From Pseudomonas fluorescens (GTDB lineage Bacteria > Pseudomonadota > Gammaproteobacteria > Pseudomonadales > Pseudomonadaceae): a DNA stretch of 64,000 nucleotides. The notes below the pieces were generated by a model. That model had not been told where the DNA came from. It ran no database searches and worked only from the letters and a program-made list of their open reading frames with translations. Made by a program: the position numbers and the translations under genes. Location: contig NZ_CABVII010000014.1 of NCBI RefSeq assembly GCF_902497995.1, positions 62,001 through 126,000 of the forward strand. Reading direction: 5' to 3'. Shown piece by piece: positions 43,842-52,158 of this stretch (within the stretch, counting starts at the first letter, position 1; the number at the start of each line of letters is the position of its first letter).

Positions 43842-44786
43842 TCAAGCCCCGGGCCAAAACGCCCGAATCCCCGCCACACCCTGCGCCCCTGCCTCCCAGG
43901 CTCTCTGCTGCTCCGCCGGGCCAACACCGCCGAGCAAGAACACCGGCTTGCTGAAACCTTCGATCAACGCCGAGGCCTGGTCCCAACCCAACGGCTGAGC
44001 GTCGGGATGGGTCTGGGTCGGCTGTACCGGCGACAGGGTCACAAAATCCACGCCCATCTGCTCGGCCAACGCCAGTTCCTCAGCATCATGGCAAGACGCC
44101 GCCAACCAGCGCGACGCCGGTAGCGGGCGACCCGCCGCCGCGTACTTGCGCAGTTGCTTTGAGGTGATGTGCCAGCCGGCAGACGGAAAATCTCCCAGCC
44201 ATTCGAATGGGCCCTTGATCATCAGCTGCGCCTTGCCGGCACACAGCCCCGCTGCGTCCACTGCCAGATCGCGGTACTTCGGATCGTAACCGTTGGGTGC
44301 CCGCAACTGGATCAGCTTGATGCCACCGGCAATGGCTTTCTGGATACCGCGCAGCAAGGTCGGGGTATCCAGGTCTTCAGGGGTGATCAGGTACTGCGCC
44401 GGGAGTCGTGCTGCCGCAACGATCGGCTGGTTGGCCGCCGGGAACTCGTAGTTCAGCAGGTCACGGTGCGCTACCCACTCCAAAGGTTGGCCCTCGGCGC
44501 CGTGAGGCTCGCCGGAAAAGTCCGAGACTTCCCAGACATCCAGCAACACCTGCTTGTCGGGGTAATCGTGCCGGACCTTGATCAGCGGGCGCGCCGCGCT
44601 GACCACGATGCCCAGTTCTTCGTGGAGCTCGCGGGCCAGGGCGATTTCAACGGATTCGTCGTCCTCGACCTTGCCACCCGGGAACTCCCACAGTCCGCCC
44701 TGGTGCTGGGTATCGGCACGGCGGGCGATGAGGATCTTGCCGCTGCTATCGCGGATGACGGCAGCGGCTACGTGTACTCTTTTCAC
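43842..44786 (-). CDS. Nudix hydrolase fused to a ThiE-like domain
   Basis: A two-domain protein: an N-terminal MutT-type Nudix hydrolase and a C-terminal thiamine-phosphate-synthase/TenI-like TIM barrel. GTG 44786 has GGAGG upstream and gives 314 residues (first residues KRVHVAAAVIRDSSG). The Nudix box Gx5Ex7REUxEExGU runs from Gly38 to Ile60 (GKVEDDESVEIALARELHEE). The ThiE-like part begins about 135 (LLRGIQKAIAGGIKLIQLRA) and contains DFVTLSPVQPTQTHPD and LLGGVGP. The Nudix domain may remove 8-oxo-dGTP or a damaged thiamine nucleotide; the ThiE-like function is unknown. It overlaps the GST gene by 4 bp. Confidence 0.9.
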   Translation of the reverse strand: MKRVHVAAAVIRDSSGKILIARRADTQHQGGLWEFPGGKVEDDESVEIALARELHEELGIVVSAARPLIKVRHDYPDKQVLLDVWEVSDFSGEPHGAEGQPLEWVAHRDLLNYEFPAANQPIVAAARLPAQYLITPEDLDTPTLLRGIQKAIAGGIKLIQLRAPNGYDPKYRDLAVDAAGLCAGKAQLMIKGPFEWLGDFPSAGWHITSKQLRKYAAAGRPLPASRWLAASCHDAEELALAEQMGVDFVTLSPVQPTQTHPDAQPLGWDQASALIEGFSKPVFLLGGVGPAEQQRAWEAGAQGVAGIRAFWPGA

Positions 44787-45415
44787 TGACCGACCTCCTC
44801 CAGACCTGCCTTTTGCCAGGCCTTGAAGGCTGGCCATTGGTAGATAGTGTTGACGTAGGCCTCGTCCGCCGCGGGCAGCTTCACCTGATAGGTACGCAGG
44901 CGTACGGCGATCGGGGCGAAGAATGCATCGGCCAGGGTGGCGCCGCCGAACAGGAACGGACCGGTTTCGCTCGCGCTGGCGCGGCACTCGGCCCACAACG
45001 CCAACATACGTTCAATGTCTGCCTGGACGTCAACCGGAGTCGGCGACAACGGTGCGTCGCGGCTCAGGTCGAACGGCATGTGGTTGCGCATCGCAAAGAA
45101 TCCGCTGTGCATCTGCGCACACGCCGAACGCGCCTGGGCACGGGCGGCGGTGTCTTTGGGCCAGAGCCCGGCGTCGGGAAACTGTTCGGCCAGGTATTCG
45201 GCAATCGCCAGGGAATCGGCGATGGTGCCGTGTTCGGTCTTCAGCAGCGGCACTTTCGCGGTGGGCGAATGCTTGAGCAGGCGTTCGCGGGTGTCTGGCT
45301 GGTTGAGCTTGATCAGTTCTTCGGTATAGGGGGCGCCGGTCAGGTCGAGGGCCAGGGCGCCGCGCAGGGACCAGGAGGAGTGCAGTTTGTCGCCGATGAT
45401 CAGGTGAAGGCTCAT
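44783..45415 (-). CDS. Glutathione S-transferase family protein
   Basis: A cytosolic GST-fold protein, 210 residues. The N-terminal thioredoxin-like domain contains LIIGDKLHSSWSLRGALALD and HSPTAKVPLLKTEHGTIADS with the cis-Pro (VPLL) and glutathione-contact Asp-Ser; the C-terminal helical domain contains GATLADAFFAPIAVRL. The substrate is unknown. The first Ser cluster (SSWS) is a plausible thiol-activating position. It is coupled to the Nudix-ThiE gene downstream. Confidence 0.9.
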   Translation of the reverse strand: MSLHLIIGDKLHSSWSLRGALALDLTGAPYTEELIKLNQPDTRERLLKHSPTAKVPLLKTEHGTIADSLAIAEYLAEQFPDAGLWPKDTAARAQARSACAQMHSGFFAMRNHMPFDLSRDAPLSPTPVDVQADIERMLALWAECRASASETGPFLFGGATLADAFFAPIAVRLRTYQVKLPAADEAYVNTIYQWPAFKAWQKAGLEEVGQ

Positions 45416-45469
45416 GTTCGGGACCTTTTGAAGAGAGTACGGGCCAGATTTTCAGTGTCTGGTCGGCCG

Positions 45470-45540
45470 TCTTCGCGGGCAAGCCTCGCTCCTACAAGTA
45501 TCGCAGCGTCCTTGTAGGAGCGAGGCTTGCCCGCGAAAGC
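45470..45540. repeat. REP doublet, GAGGCTTGCC flavour, upstream of the GST gene
   Basis: CTTCGCGGGCAAGCCTCGCT with CCTACAAG is mirrored by CTTGTAGGAGCGAGGCTTGC with CCGCGAAAG. It is the second REP sequence type (GTAGGAGCGAGGCTTGCCCG), distinct from the GTGGGAGCGGGCTTGCTCG type. It lies in the argJ-GST spacer. Confidence 0.93.
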
Positions 45541-45548
45541 GATCTGTC

Positions 45549-46766
45549 TTAAGTACGGTACTCAGCGTTGATCTTCACGTACTCGTGGGACAAATCAGTG
45601 GTCCAGATGGTTTCGCTGCAATCGCCGCGACCCAGTTCGATCCGGATGGTGATTTCTTCCTGCTGCATCACCGCCGCGCCCTGGGCTTCGGTGTAGGTCG
45701 ATGCGCGGGCGCCACGGCTGGCGATGCACACGTCGCCGAGGAACACGTCGATCTTGCTCACGTCCAGGTCCGGTACGCCGGCACGGCCGACGGCGGCCAG
45801 GATGCGTCCCCAGTTCGGGTCGGAGGCGAAAAGCGCGGTCTTGATCAGCGGCGAGTGAGCCACGGTATAACCGACATCCAGGCATTCCTGGTGATTGCCG
45901 CCGCCGTTGACTTCAACGGTGACGAACTTGGTCGCGCCTTCGCCGTCGCGCACGATGGCCTGGGCCACGTCCATGCACACTTCGAATACGGCCTGCTTGA
46001 GCTTGGCGAACAGTTCACCGCTGGCTTCGGTGATTTCCGGCAGTGCAGCCTGACCGGTGGCAATCAGCATGCAGCAGTCGTTGGTCGAGGTGTCGCCATC
46101 GATGGTAATGCGATTGAACGACTTGTTGGCGCCGTCCAGCAGCAGGTTTTGCAGCACCTCCCGCGCGACTTTGGCGTCGGTGGCGATGTAGCCGAGCATG
46201 GTCGCCATGTTCGGCCGGATCATGCCTGCGCCTTTGCTGATTCCGGTGACGGTGATGGTTACGCCGTCATGCTGGAACTGGCGACTGGCGCCCTTGGGCA
46301 GGGTATCGGTGGTCATGATGCCAGTAGCGGCAGCTTCCCAGTTATTCACCGACAGATCATCAAGAGCAGCCTGCAAGGCGCCTTCGATCTTTTCGACCGG
46401 CAGTGGCTCGCCGATCACGCCGGTGGAGTACGGCAGCACCTGGCTGGCATCGACGCCGGTCAGTTCAGCCAGTCTGGCGCAGGTGCGCTCGGCAGCGGCC
46501 AGGCCTGGCTCACCGGTGCCGGCGTTGGCATTGCCGGTGTTGGTCAGCAGATAACGCACCGGGCCTTGCACTCGCTGCTTGGCCAGGATTACGGGCGCTG
46601 CGCAAAACGCGTTCAGGGTGAATACGCCCGCCACGGTGGAGCCTTCGGCACAGCGCATGACCACGACATCCTTGCGCCCTGGGCGCTTGATGCCGGCCGA
46701 GGCAATACCGAGTTCAAAACCGGCGACCGGGTGCAACGTTGGCAAAGGACCAAGACCAACAGCCAT
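45549..46766 (-). CDS. argJ: Bifunctional glutamate N-acetyltransferase / ornithine acetyltransferase
   Basis: Catalyses the cyclic acetyl transfer of arginine synthesis. The 405 residues are a self-cleaving precursor; the cleavage site is Ala-Thr with Thr196 as nucleophile (ATMLGYIATDAKV). Other family blocks are STVAGVFTLNAFCAAPVI and MTTDTLPKG. It starts at ATG 46766. It is downstream of secA with a terminator between, and in P. aeruginosa these neighbours are the same. Confidence 0.96.
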   Translation of the reverse strand: MAVGLGPLPTLHPVAGFELGIASAGIKRPGRKDVVVMRCAEGSTVAGVFTLNAFCAAPVILAKQRVQGPVRYLLTNTGNANAGTGEPGLAAAERTCARLAELTGVDASQVLPYSTGVIGEPLPVEKIEGALQAALDDLSVNNWEAAATGIMTTDTLPKGASRQFQHDGVTITVTGISKGAGMIRPNMATMLGYIATDAKVAREVLQNLLLDGANKSFNRITIDGDTSTNDCCMLIATGQAALPEITEASGELFAKLKQAVFEVCMDVAQAIVRDGEGATKFVTVEVNGGGNHQECLDVGYTVAHSPLIKTALFASDPNWGRILAAVGRAGVPDLDVSKIDVFLGDVCIASRGARASTYTEAQGAAVMQQEEITIRIELGRGDCSETIWTTDLSHEYVKINAEYRT

Positions 46767-46828
46767 GAATGCGCTCCTTAATAAATGATGTCTGCACCGC
46801 TTTCAGGATGAACGGTGGTTTAAATGGC

Positions 46829-46861
46829 AAAACGCCGCGACGGCAGAAGCCGGTCGCGGCG
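46829..46861 (-). terminator. Intrinsic terminator of secA
   Basis: On the minus strand CGCCGCGAC and GTCGCGGCG pair around an inner GGC/GCC hairpin and are followed by TTTTG. It lies about 27 nt past the secA stop. Confidence 0.8.
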
Positions 46862-46887
46862 CGGGTATTTCAGCGTACAAACGGGTG

Positions 46888-49623
46888 TTACTGGATCTGC
46901 CCGTGGCAATGCTTGAACTTCTTGCCCGAACCGCAGTAGCACAGTTCGTTGCGGCCCTGCTTCTGTTCGTGGCGTACCGGCGCGGTGGCGAGGGCAACGT
47001 CGACCTCTTCACCGAGCATTTGCGGCTGCTCAAGACCCGGTGCTTCATCGTGCTGGAACTGCATGCGCGCCGCCAGTGCTTCGGCTTCCTGACGCAGACG
47101 CTGCTCTTCTTCGATCGGGTCTTCGCGGCGAACCTGAACGTGGGACAGCACTCGGATCGAATCGCGCTTGATCGAATCCAGCAGCTCGGAGAACAGCGTG
47201 AACGACTCGCGCTTGTATTCCTGCTTCGGGTTCTTCTGGGCGTAGCCACGCAAGTGGATGCCATGACGCAGGTGATCCATGGTCGACAGGTGGTCTTTCC
47301 ACAGGTCGTCGAGCACACGGAGTACGATCTGCTTCTCGAAGGTGCGCAGCGCCTCGGCACCGGCCTGGTCTTCTTTCTCGTTGTACGCCGCGATCAATTC
47401 GTTGAGCAGCTTCTCGCGCAGGGTCTCTTCATACAGGTGATCGTCTTCGTCGAGCCATTTCTGGATCGGCAATGCCACACCGAAGTCGCTCTGCAGCGCC
47501 GCTTCCAGACCGGCCACGTCCCACTGCTCAGGCAGCGATTGCGGTGGAATGTGCGCACTGACAGTGGCGTTGAGCACGTCCTGACGGAAATCGGCGATGG
47601 TTTCGCCGATGTTGTCCGCGGCCAGCAACGTATTACGCATGTGATAGATCACTTTACGTTGTTCGTTGTTGACGTCGTCGAACTCGAGCAGTTGCTTGCG
47701 AATGTCGAAGTTACGGCCTTCAACCTTGCGCTGGGCCTTCTCGATGGCGTTGGTCACCATGCGGTGCTCGATCGCTTCACCGGACTGCATGCCCAGGGCC
47801 TTCATGAAATTCTTGACCCGGTCCGAGGCGAAGATACGCATCAGGCTGTCTTCCAGCGACAGGTAGAAACGGCTGGAACCGGCGTCACCCTGACGACCGG
47901 CACGACCCCGCAGCTGGTTGTCGATGCGGCGCGATTCGTGACGCTCGGAAGCGATCACCTGCAAGCCGCCCGACTCCAGCACTTGCTGGTGACGTTTCTG
48001 CCAGTCGGCCTTGATCTGGGCGATCTGCTCCGGCGTTGGATTCTCAAGGGACGCGACTTCCACTTCCCAGTTACCGCCCAACAGGATGTCGGTACCACGA
48101 CCGGCCATATTGGTGGCGATGGTCAGTGCGCCTGGGCGACCGGCCTGGGCAATGATCTCGGCTTCCTTTTCGTGGAACTTGGCGTTCAGAACCTTGTGTT
48201 CGATGCCTTCCTTGTCGAGCAGCGTGGACATGTGCTCGGAGGTTTCGATGGTGGCAGTACCCACCAGCACCGGACGGCCCTGGGTCATGCATTCCTTGAT
48301 GTCGTTGATGATCGCCGCGTATTTCTCTTCGGCGGTCAGGAACACCAGGTCGTTGTAGTCTTTACGCGCCAACGGCTTGTTCGGCGGGATCACCATGACC
48401 TGCAGGCCGTAGATCTGATGGAACTCGAACGCTTCGGTATCGGCGGTACCGGTCATGCCGGACAGCTTGTTGTACAGGCGGAAGTAGTTCTGAAAGGTGG
48501 TCGAGGCCAGGGTCTGGCTTTCGGCCTGGATATTCAGGCCTTCCTTGGCTTCGATGGCCTGGTGCAGGCCTTCGGACAAACGGCGACCCGGCATGGTACG
48601 ACCGGTGTGTTCGTCCACCAGGACTACCTGGCCGTCCTGCACGATGTATTCGACGTTGCGATTGAACAGCTTGTGCGCGCGCAAACCGGCATACACGTGG
48701 GTCAGCAGGCCCAGGTTGTGCGCCGAGTACAGGCTTTCGCCTTCAGCCAGCAGGCCGACGCCGGTGAGCATGTCTTCGATGTACTGGTGCCCGGCTTCGT
48801 TGAGTTCGACCTGACGGGTCTTCTCGTCGACGGTGTAGTGGCCGGCCTTGGTGACTTCGCCCTCGACTTCTTCGACGTGCAATTGCAGCTGCGGGATCAG
48901 TTTGTTGATCTCGATGTACAGCTTGGAGCTGTCCTCGGCCTGACCGGAAATGATCAGCGGGGTACGGGCTTCGTCGATGAGGATGGAGTCGACTTCGTCG
49001 ATCACGGCAAAATTGAGTTCGCGCTGGAATTTTTCTTCCATGCTGAACGCCATGTTGTCGCGCAGGTAGTCAAAACCGAATTCGTTGTTGGTGCCGTAGG
49101 TGATGTCGGCGGCGTAAGCCAGACGTTTCTCTTCCGGCGGCTGGAACGGCGTCACCACGCCGACCGACATGCCGAGGAATTCGTAGAGCGGACGCATCCA
49201 GTTGGCGTCACGGCGGGCCAGGTAGTCGTTCACCGTCACAACGTGCACGCCGTTGCCGGACAGCGCATTGAGGTAAACGCCCAGGGTCGCCACCAGGGTC
49301 TTGCCTTCACCGGTACGCATTTCCGCGATCATGCCTTCGTGCAAGGTCATGCCGCCGATCAGCTGGACATCGAAGTGGCGCATACCCATGACGCGCTTGC
49401 CGGCTTCGCGGGCGACCGCAAAGGCTTCCGGGAGCAGCTTGTCGAGGGTTTCCCCTTTGGCGATGCGGGCCTTGAACTCGTCAGTCTTGGCACGCAATTG
49501 ATCGTCCGAAAGGGCCACCATTTGCTCTTCGAAGGCATTGACGAGTTGCACCGTCTTGAGCATGCGTTTGACTTCACGCTCGTTCTTGCTTCCAAAAAGT
49601 TTCTTTAACAAAGGCGCAAACAT
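46888..49623 (-). CDS. secA: Preprotein translocase ATPase SecA
   Basis: Motor that pushes unfolded proteins through SecYEG. ATG 49623 gives 911 residues, starting MFAPLLKKLFGSKNEREVKR, the normal family start; an upstream in-frame ATG at 49689 has no support. Walker A MRTGEGKT is at 102-109, DEVDSILIDEARTPLIISG is the DEAD-like motif, GRGTDILLGGNW and RGRAGRQGDAGSSRF the helicase motifs, and the C-terminal zinc site is CYCGSGKKFKHCHG. It is divergent from the dciA gene. Confidence 0.98.
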   Translation of the reverse strand: MFAPLLKKLFGSKNEREVKRMLKTVQLVNAFEEQMVALSDDQLRAKTDEFKARIAKGETLDKLLPEAFAVAREAGKRVMGMRHFDVQLIGGMTLHEGMIAEMRTGEGKTLVATLGVYLNALSGNGVHVVTVNDYLARRDANWMRPLYEFLGMSVGVVTPFQPPEEKRLAYAADITYGTNNEFGFDYLRDNMAFSMEEKFQRELNFAVIDEVDSILIDEARTPLIISGQAEDSSKLYIEINKLIPQLQLHVEEVEGEVTKAGHYTVDEKTRQVELNEAGHQYIEDMLTGVGLLAEGESLYSAHNLGLLTHVYAGLRAHKLFNRNVEYIVQDGQVVLVDEHTGRTMPGRRLSEGLHQAIEAKEGLNIQAESQTLASTTFQNYFRLYNKLSGMTGTADTEAFEFHQIYGLQVMVIPPNKPLARKDYNDLVFLTAEEKYAAIINDIKECMTQGRPVLVGTATIETSEHMSTLLDKEGIEHKVLNAKFHEKEAEIIAQAGRPGALTIATNMAGRGTDILLGGNWEVEVASLENPTPEQIAQIKADWQKRHQQVLESGGLQVIASERHESRRIDNQLRGRAGRQGDAGSSRFYLSLEDSLMRIFASDRVKNFMKALGMQSGEAIEHRMVTNAIEKAQRKVEGRNFDIRKQLLEFDDVNNEQRKVIYHMRNTLLAADNIGETIADFRQDVLNATVSAHIPPQSLPEQWDVAGLEAALQSDFGVALPIQKWLDEDDHLYEETLREKLLNELIAAYNEKEDQAGAEALRTFEKQIVLRVLDDLWKDHLSTMDHLRHGIHLRGYAQKNPKQEYKRESFTLFSELLDSIKRDSIRVLSHVQVRREDPIEEEQRLRQEAEALAARMQFQHDEAPGLEQPQMLGEEVDVALATAPVRHEQKQGRNELCYCGSGKKFKHCHGQIQ

Positions 49624-49930
49624 ATCGGCAGGATCTTCCACACTAAAGGGATGGAGGGCGGCCCCGTGAGTCGCCCGAGCAGCCCTCATGGCCGCATGCG
49701 AACGAGCATTCTACCCGGAAACGGTGGTGAGGAAAGTGGCGTTATTCCACGATGCTGGCACTGCGCTGTGACGGGGCTCACTTAAAATAAGGGCTTTTTG
49801 CTGAACTTCAAGCCGTTCAGGGCATAAGTTACTCGTTGATTTAATGGGTAAAGCGCTCGCAACGCAATGGGCCGGGCGCAGGCGGTGCTTTCTGCTACCA
49901 TGGCCGCTCTGTTACTTCAGGTGTCTGATC
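49624..49930. other. 307-bp divergent spacer secA / dciA
   Basis: A non-coding spacer that must contain both promoters. It includes a G/C-rich leader just before secA and a T-rich stretch (CTTAAAATAAGGGCTTTTTGCT, described only as near 49780-49800). No gene or strong hairpin was found. Confidence 0.5.
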
Positions 49931-50386
49931 ATGGCATTTCGCCCTCTTACGGCCAGAGCACCCGCCGTTCTGCTTCGCGAAGCCAAACCGCTCAAAGCCA
50001 TTTTTGGCCACGCCCAGCGCCTGGGTCATTTGCAACGCCTGGTGGAAAGCCAATTGCAGCCCGCTGCTCGCGAACACTGCCATGTGGCATCGTGGCGCGA
50101 AGGCAGTTTATTGCTGATTGTCACCGACGGTCACTGGGCCACTCGCTTGCGTTACCAGCAAAAGCGTCTGCAACGGCAATTGCAGCTGTTCGATGAGTTC
50201 GCCAGCCTGACGCGGATTCTGTTCAAGGTGCAGCCGCCGACCGTTCAACAAGGAGCGGTTGGGCACACCATGGGTTTATCGACCGATGCGGCGGCGACCA
50301 TTCAGGCGACGGCCGACGGGATTACTGATCCGAACTTGCGGGCGGCGCTGGAGCGGTTGGCGGCTCATGCCAAGCCCAAAACCTGA
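49931..50386 (+). CDS. dciA: DUF721 / DciA-like protein
   Basis: DUF721 proteins (DciA) are described as the ancestral loader of the DnaB replicative helicase in bacteria without DnaC. ATG 49931 gives 151 residues starting MAFRPLTARAPAVLLREAKP; an ATG 87 nt upstream is in frame but has no support. The domain core is LQRLVESQLQPAAREHCHVA and SWREGSLLLIVTDGHWATRL, ending in a variable C-terminus. It is divergent from secA, the conserved Pseudomonas position of this gene. Confidence 0.82.
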   Translation: MAFRPLTARAPAVLLREAKPLKAIFGHAQRLGHLQRLVESQLQPAAREHCHVASWREGSLLLIVTDGHWATRLRYQQKRLQRQLQLFDEFASLTRILFKVQPPTVQQGAVGHTMGLSTDAAATIQATADGITDPNLRAALERLAAHAKPKT

Positions 50387-50399
50387 AATTGCCCCCCCC

Positions 50400-50471
50400 G
50401 TAGGAGCGAGGCTTGCCCGCGAAGCTTTTGGCGGCCTCAAGGGCCCCTTCGCGGGCAAGCCTCGCTCCTAC
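50400..50471. repeat. REP doublet, GAGGCTTGCC flavour, after dciA
   Basis: GTAGGAGCGAGGCTTGCCCG with CGAAGC is mirrored by CTTCGCGGGCAAGCCTCGCT with CCTAC. It lies between convergent dciA and the HerA-like gene. Confidence 0.93.
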
Positions 50472-50497
50472 AGGGGGAGGTCTGCATTTTAAAGATT

Positions 50498-51985
50498 TTA
50501 TCGGCGTTTGCTGCCGCCGAGCAATGAGCCCATCAACCCGCGCACCAGTTGTCGGCCCAGCTGATTGGCCGCCTGTCGCATCGCCGATTTCAGCGCCTGT
50601 CCTGCCGCCGTGCCGAGGAATTCCCCGGCCTTGTCGGTGAAGCTCGGCTCCTCTGGCGCGGGTTTGCCGGGTGCCGTGTCCGGTTCTGGCGCCAGTCCTT
50701 TGCGCCCCATCAGCACTTCATACGCCGATTCGCGATCGATCGGTTTGTCGTAACGCCCCTTGAACGGCGAACCGGCGATCAGCACGGTGCGTTCGGTCTC
50801 GGTCAGCGGCCCGATCCGCGATTGCGGCGGAGCCACCAGCACACGCTGGACCATCCCGGGCGTGCCTTTATCCTGCAAAGTGCCGACCAAGGCTTCACCA
50901 ATTCCGAGTTCGGTCAGCACCGACAAGGCATCGAACGCCGGGTTCGGCCGAAAGCCTTCCGCCACCGCGCGCAGGGATTTCTGCTCCTTGGCCGTGAACG
51001 CGCGCAATCCATGCTGGATGCGCAGTCCCAACTGGGCCAGGACGTCATCCGGCAAGTCGCCCGGCGATTGGGTGACGAAATACACGCCCACGCCTTTCGA
51101 GCGAATCAGCCGCACTACCTGCTCCAGACGGTCCTGCAAAGCCTTGGGCGTACCGGCGAACAACAAATGCGCTTCATCGAAAAACAGCGCGAGCAGGGGT
51201 TTGTCTGCATCACCGCGTTCCGGCAGTTGCTCGAACAGTTCGGCCAGCAGCCACAACAGGAACGTTGCATACACCTTGGGCGCTTCGTGGACCAGACGAC
51301 TGGCGTCGAGCAAGTGAATACGCCCGCGACCATCGGCGCCCGGCTGCAGAATGTCTTCGAGTTGCAGCCCCGGCTCGCCAAACAGCGCTTCTGCACCCTG
51401 TTGTTCCAGGGTCGCCAGACGCCGCAACAGTGCCTGGCTGGAACCCGTGGTCATCAGCGCGGCGTCGTCGCCCAGCAATTCAGGCTGATCACGCAGGTGA
51501 TTGAGCAGCGCCTTCAAATCCTTCAGGTCCAGCAGCAACAGCCCTTCGCGGTCCGCGACCTTGAAGGCGGCATACAGCGCCGACTGCTGGCTGTCGGTCA
51601 ACTCCAGCAGGCTGCCCAGCAGCAGCGGCCCCATTTCACTCAAGGTGGTGCGCAAAGGGTGCCCGGACTGACCGTGAATATCCCACAGGGTCACCGGATA
51701 GGCCTGGGGCTTGTGGTTCAGCCAGGGCATTGCGGCGATCCGCTCGGCGACCTTGCCTTGAGGCGCACCGGCAGCGCCCAGGCCACACAGGTCGCCTTTG
51801 ATATCTGCCGCAAACACCGCCACGCCGGCGTCACTGAAGGCTTCGGCCAGGCGTTGCAAGGTGACGGTCTTGCCGGTGCCGGTAGCGCCCGCAATCAGAC
51901 CATGGCGGTTTGCCAGACGCATGGCCTGGGCAATCGGCTGTGCAGTGAGGTCGGCACCGATAACGAGTTGCAGTGAATCAGGCAT
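50498..51985 (-). CDS. HerA-like ATPase (DUF853, YjgR type)
   Basis: A hexameric FtsK/HerA-superfamily P-loop ATPase of unknown substrate. The 495 residues start at ATG 51985. Walker A is GATGTGKT at 33-40; Walker B-like LLALFFDEAHLLFAG; the C-terminal third carries GALVGTLQDKG and a Pro-rich linker before a basic tail (PDTAPGKPAPEEP; RQLVRGLMGSLLGGSKRR). It resembles E. coli YjgR. No NurA nuclease partner lies nearby, so it is not the archaeal-type HerA-NurA pair. Confidence 0.9.
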   Translation of the reverse strand: MPDSLQLVIGADLTAQPIAQAMRLANRHGLIAGATGTGKTVTLQRLAEAFSDAGVAVFAADIKGDLCGLGAAGAPQGKVAERIAAMPWLNHKPQAYPVTLWDIHGQSGHPLRTTLSEMGPLLLGSLLELTDSQQSALYAAFKVADREGLLLLDLKDLKALLNHLRDQPELLGDDAALMTTGSSQALLRRLATLEQQGAEALFGEPGLQLEDILQPGADGRGRIHLLDASRLVHEAPKVYATFLLWLLAELFEQLPERGDADKPLLALFFDEAHLLFAGTPKALQDRLEQVVRLIRSKGVGVYFVTQSPGDLPDDVLAQLGLRIQHGLRAFTAKEQKSLRAVAEGFRPNPAFDALSVLTELGIGEALVGTLQDKGTPGMVQRVLVAPPQSRIGPLTETERTVLIAGSPFKGRYDKPIDRESAYEVLMGRKGLAPEPDTAPGKPAPEEPSFTDKAGEFLGTAAGQALKSAMRQAANQLGRQLVRGLMGSLLGGSKRR

Positions 51986-52158
51986 TTTTCACCCCATGAT
52001 TAATCTTTGATCCTTCACGGCCGATATAAAAGACTGAATAGCGTCGGTAATTCCCTAAGGAGAGTACGGAAGTATCAGCTTGCTTTCACTGCCGCCCATT
52101 GTGCGTTCCTTTATAAAAGCATGCCTTTGGCACCAAGACCCTAGCGGAACCCCAAGCC

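Noticed and set aside
46885..49608. 907-codon open frame antisense to secA
   Set aside because: Same reason: a low-complexity translation opposite the strongly conserved SecA coding frame.
50498..51985. HerA-NurA anti-phage or DNA end-processing system
   Set aside because: Only a YjgR/DUF853 type ATPase is present; no nuclease or SIR2 partner next to it.
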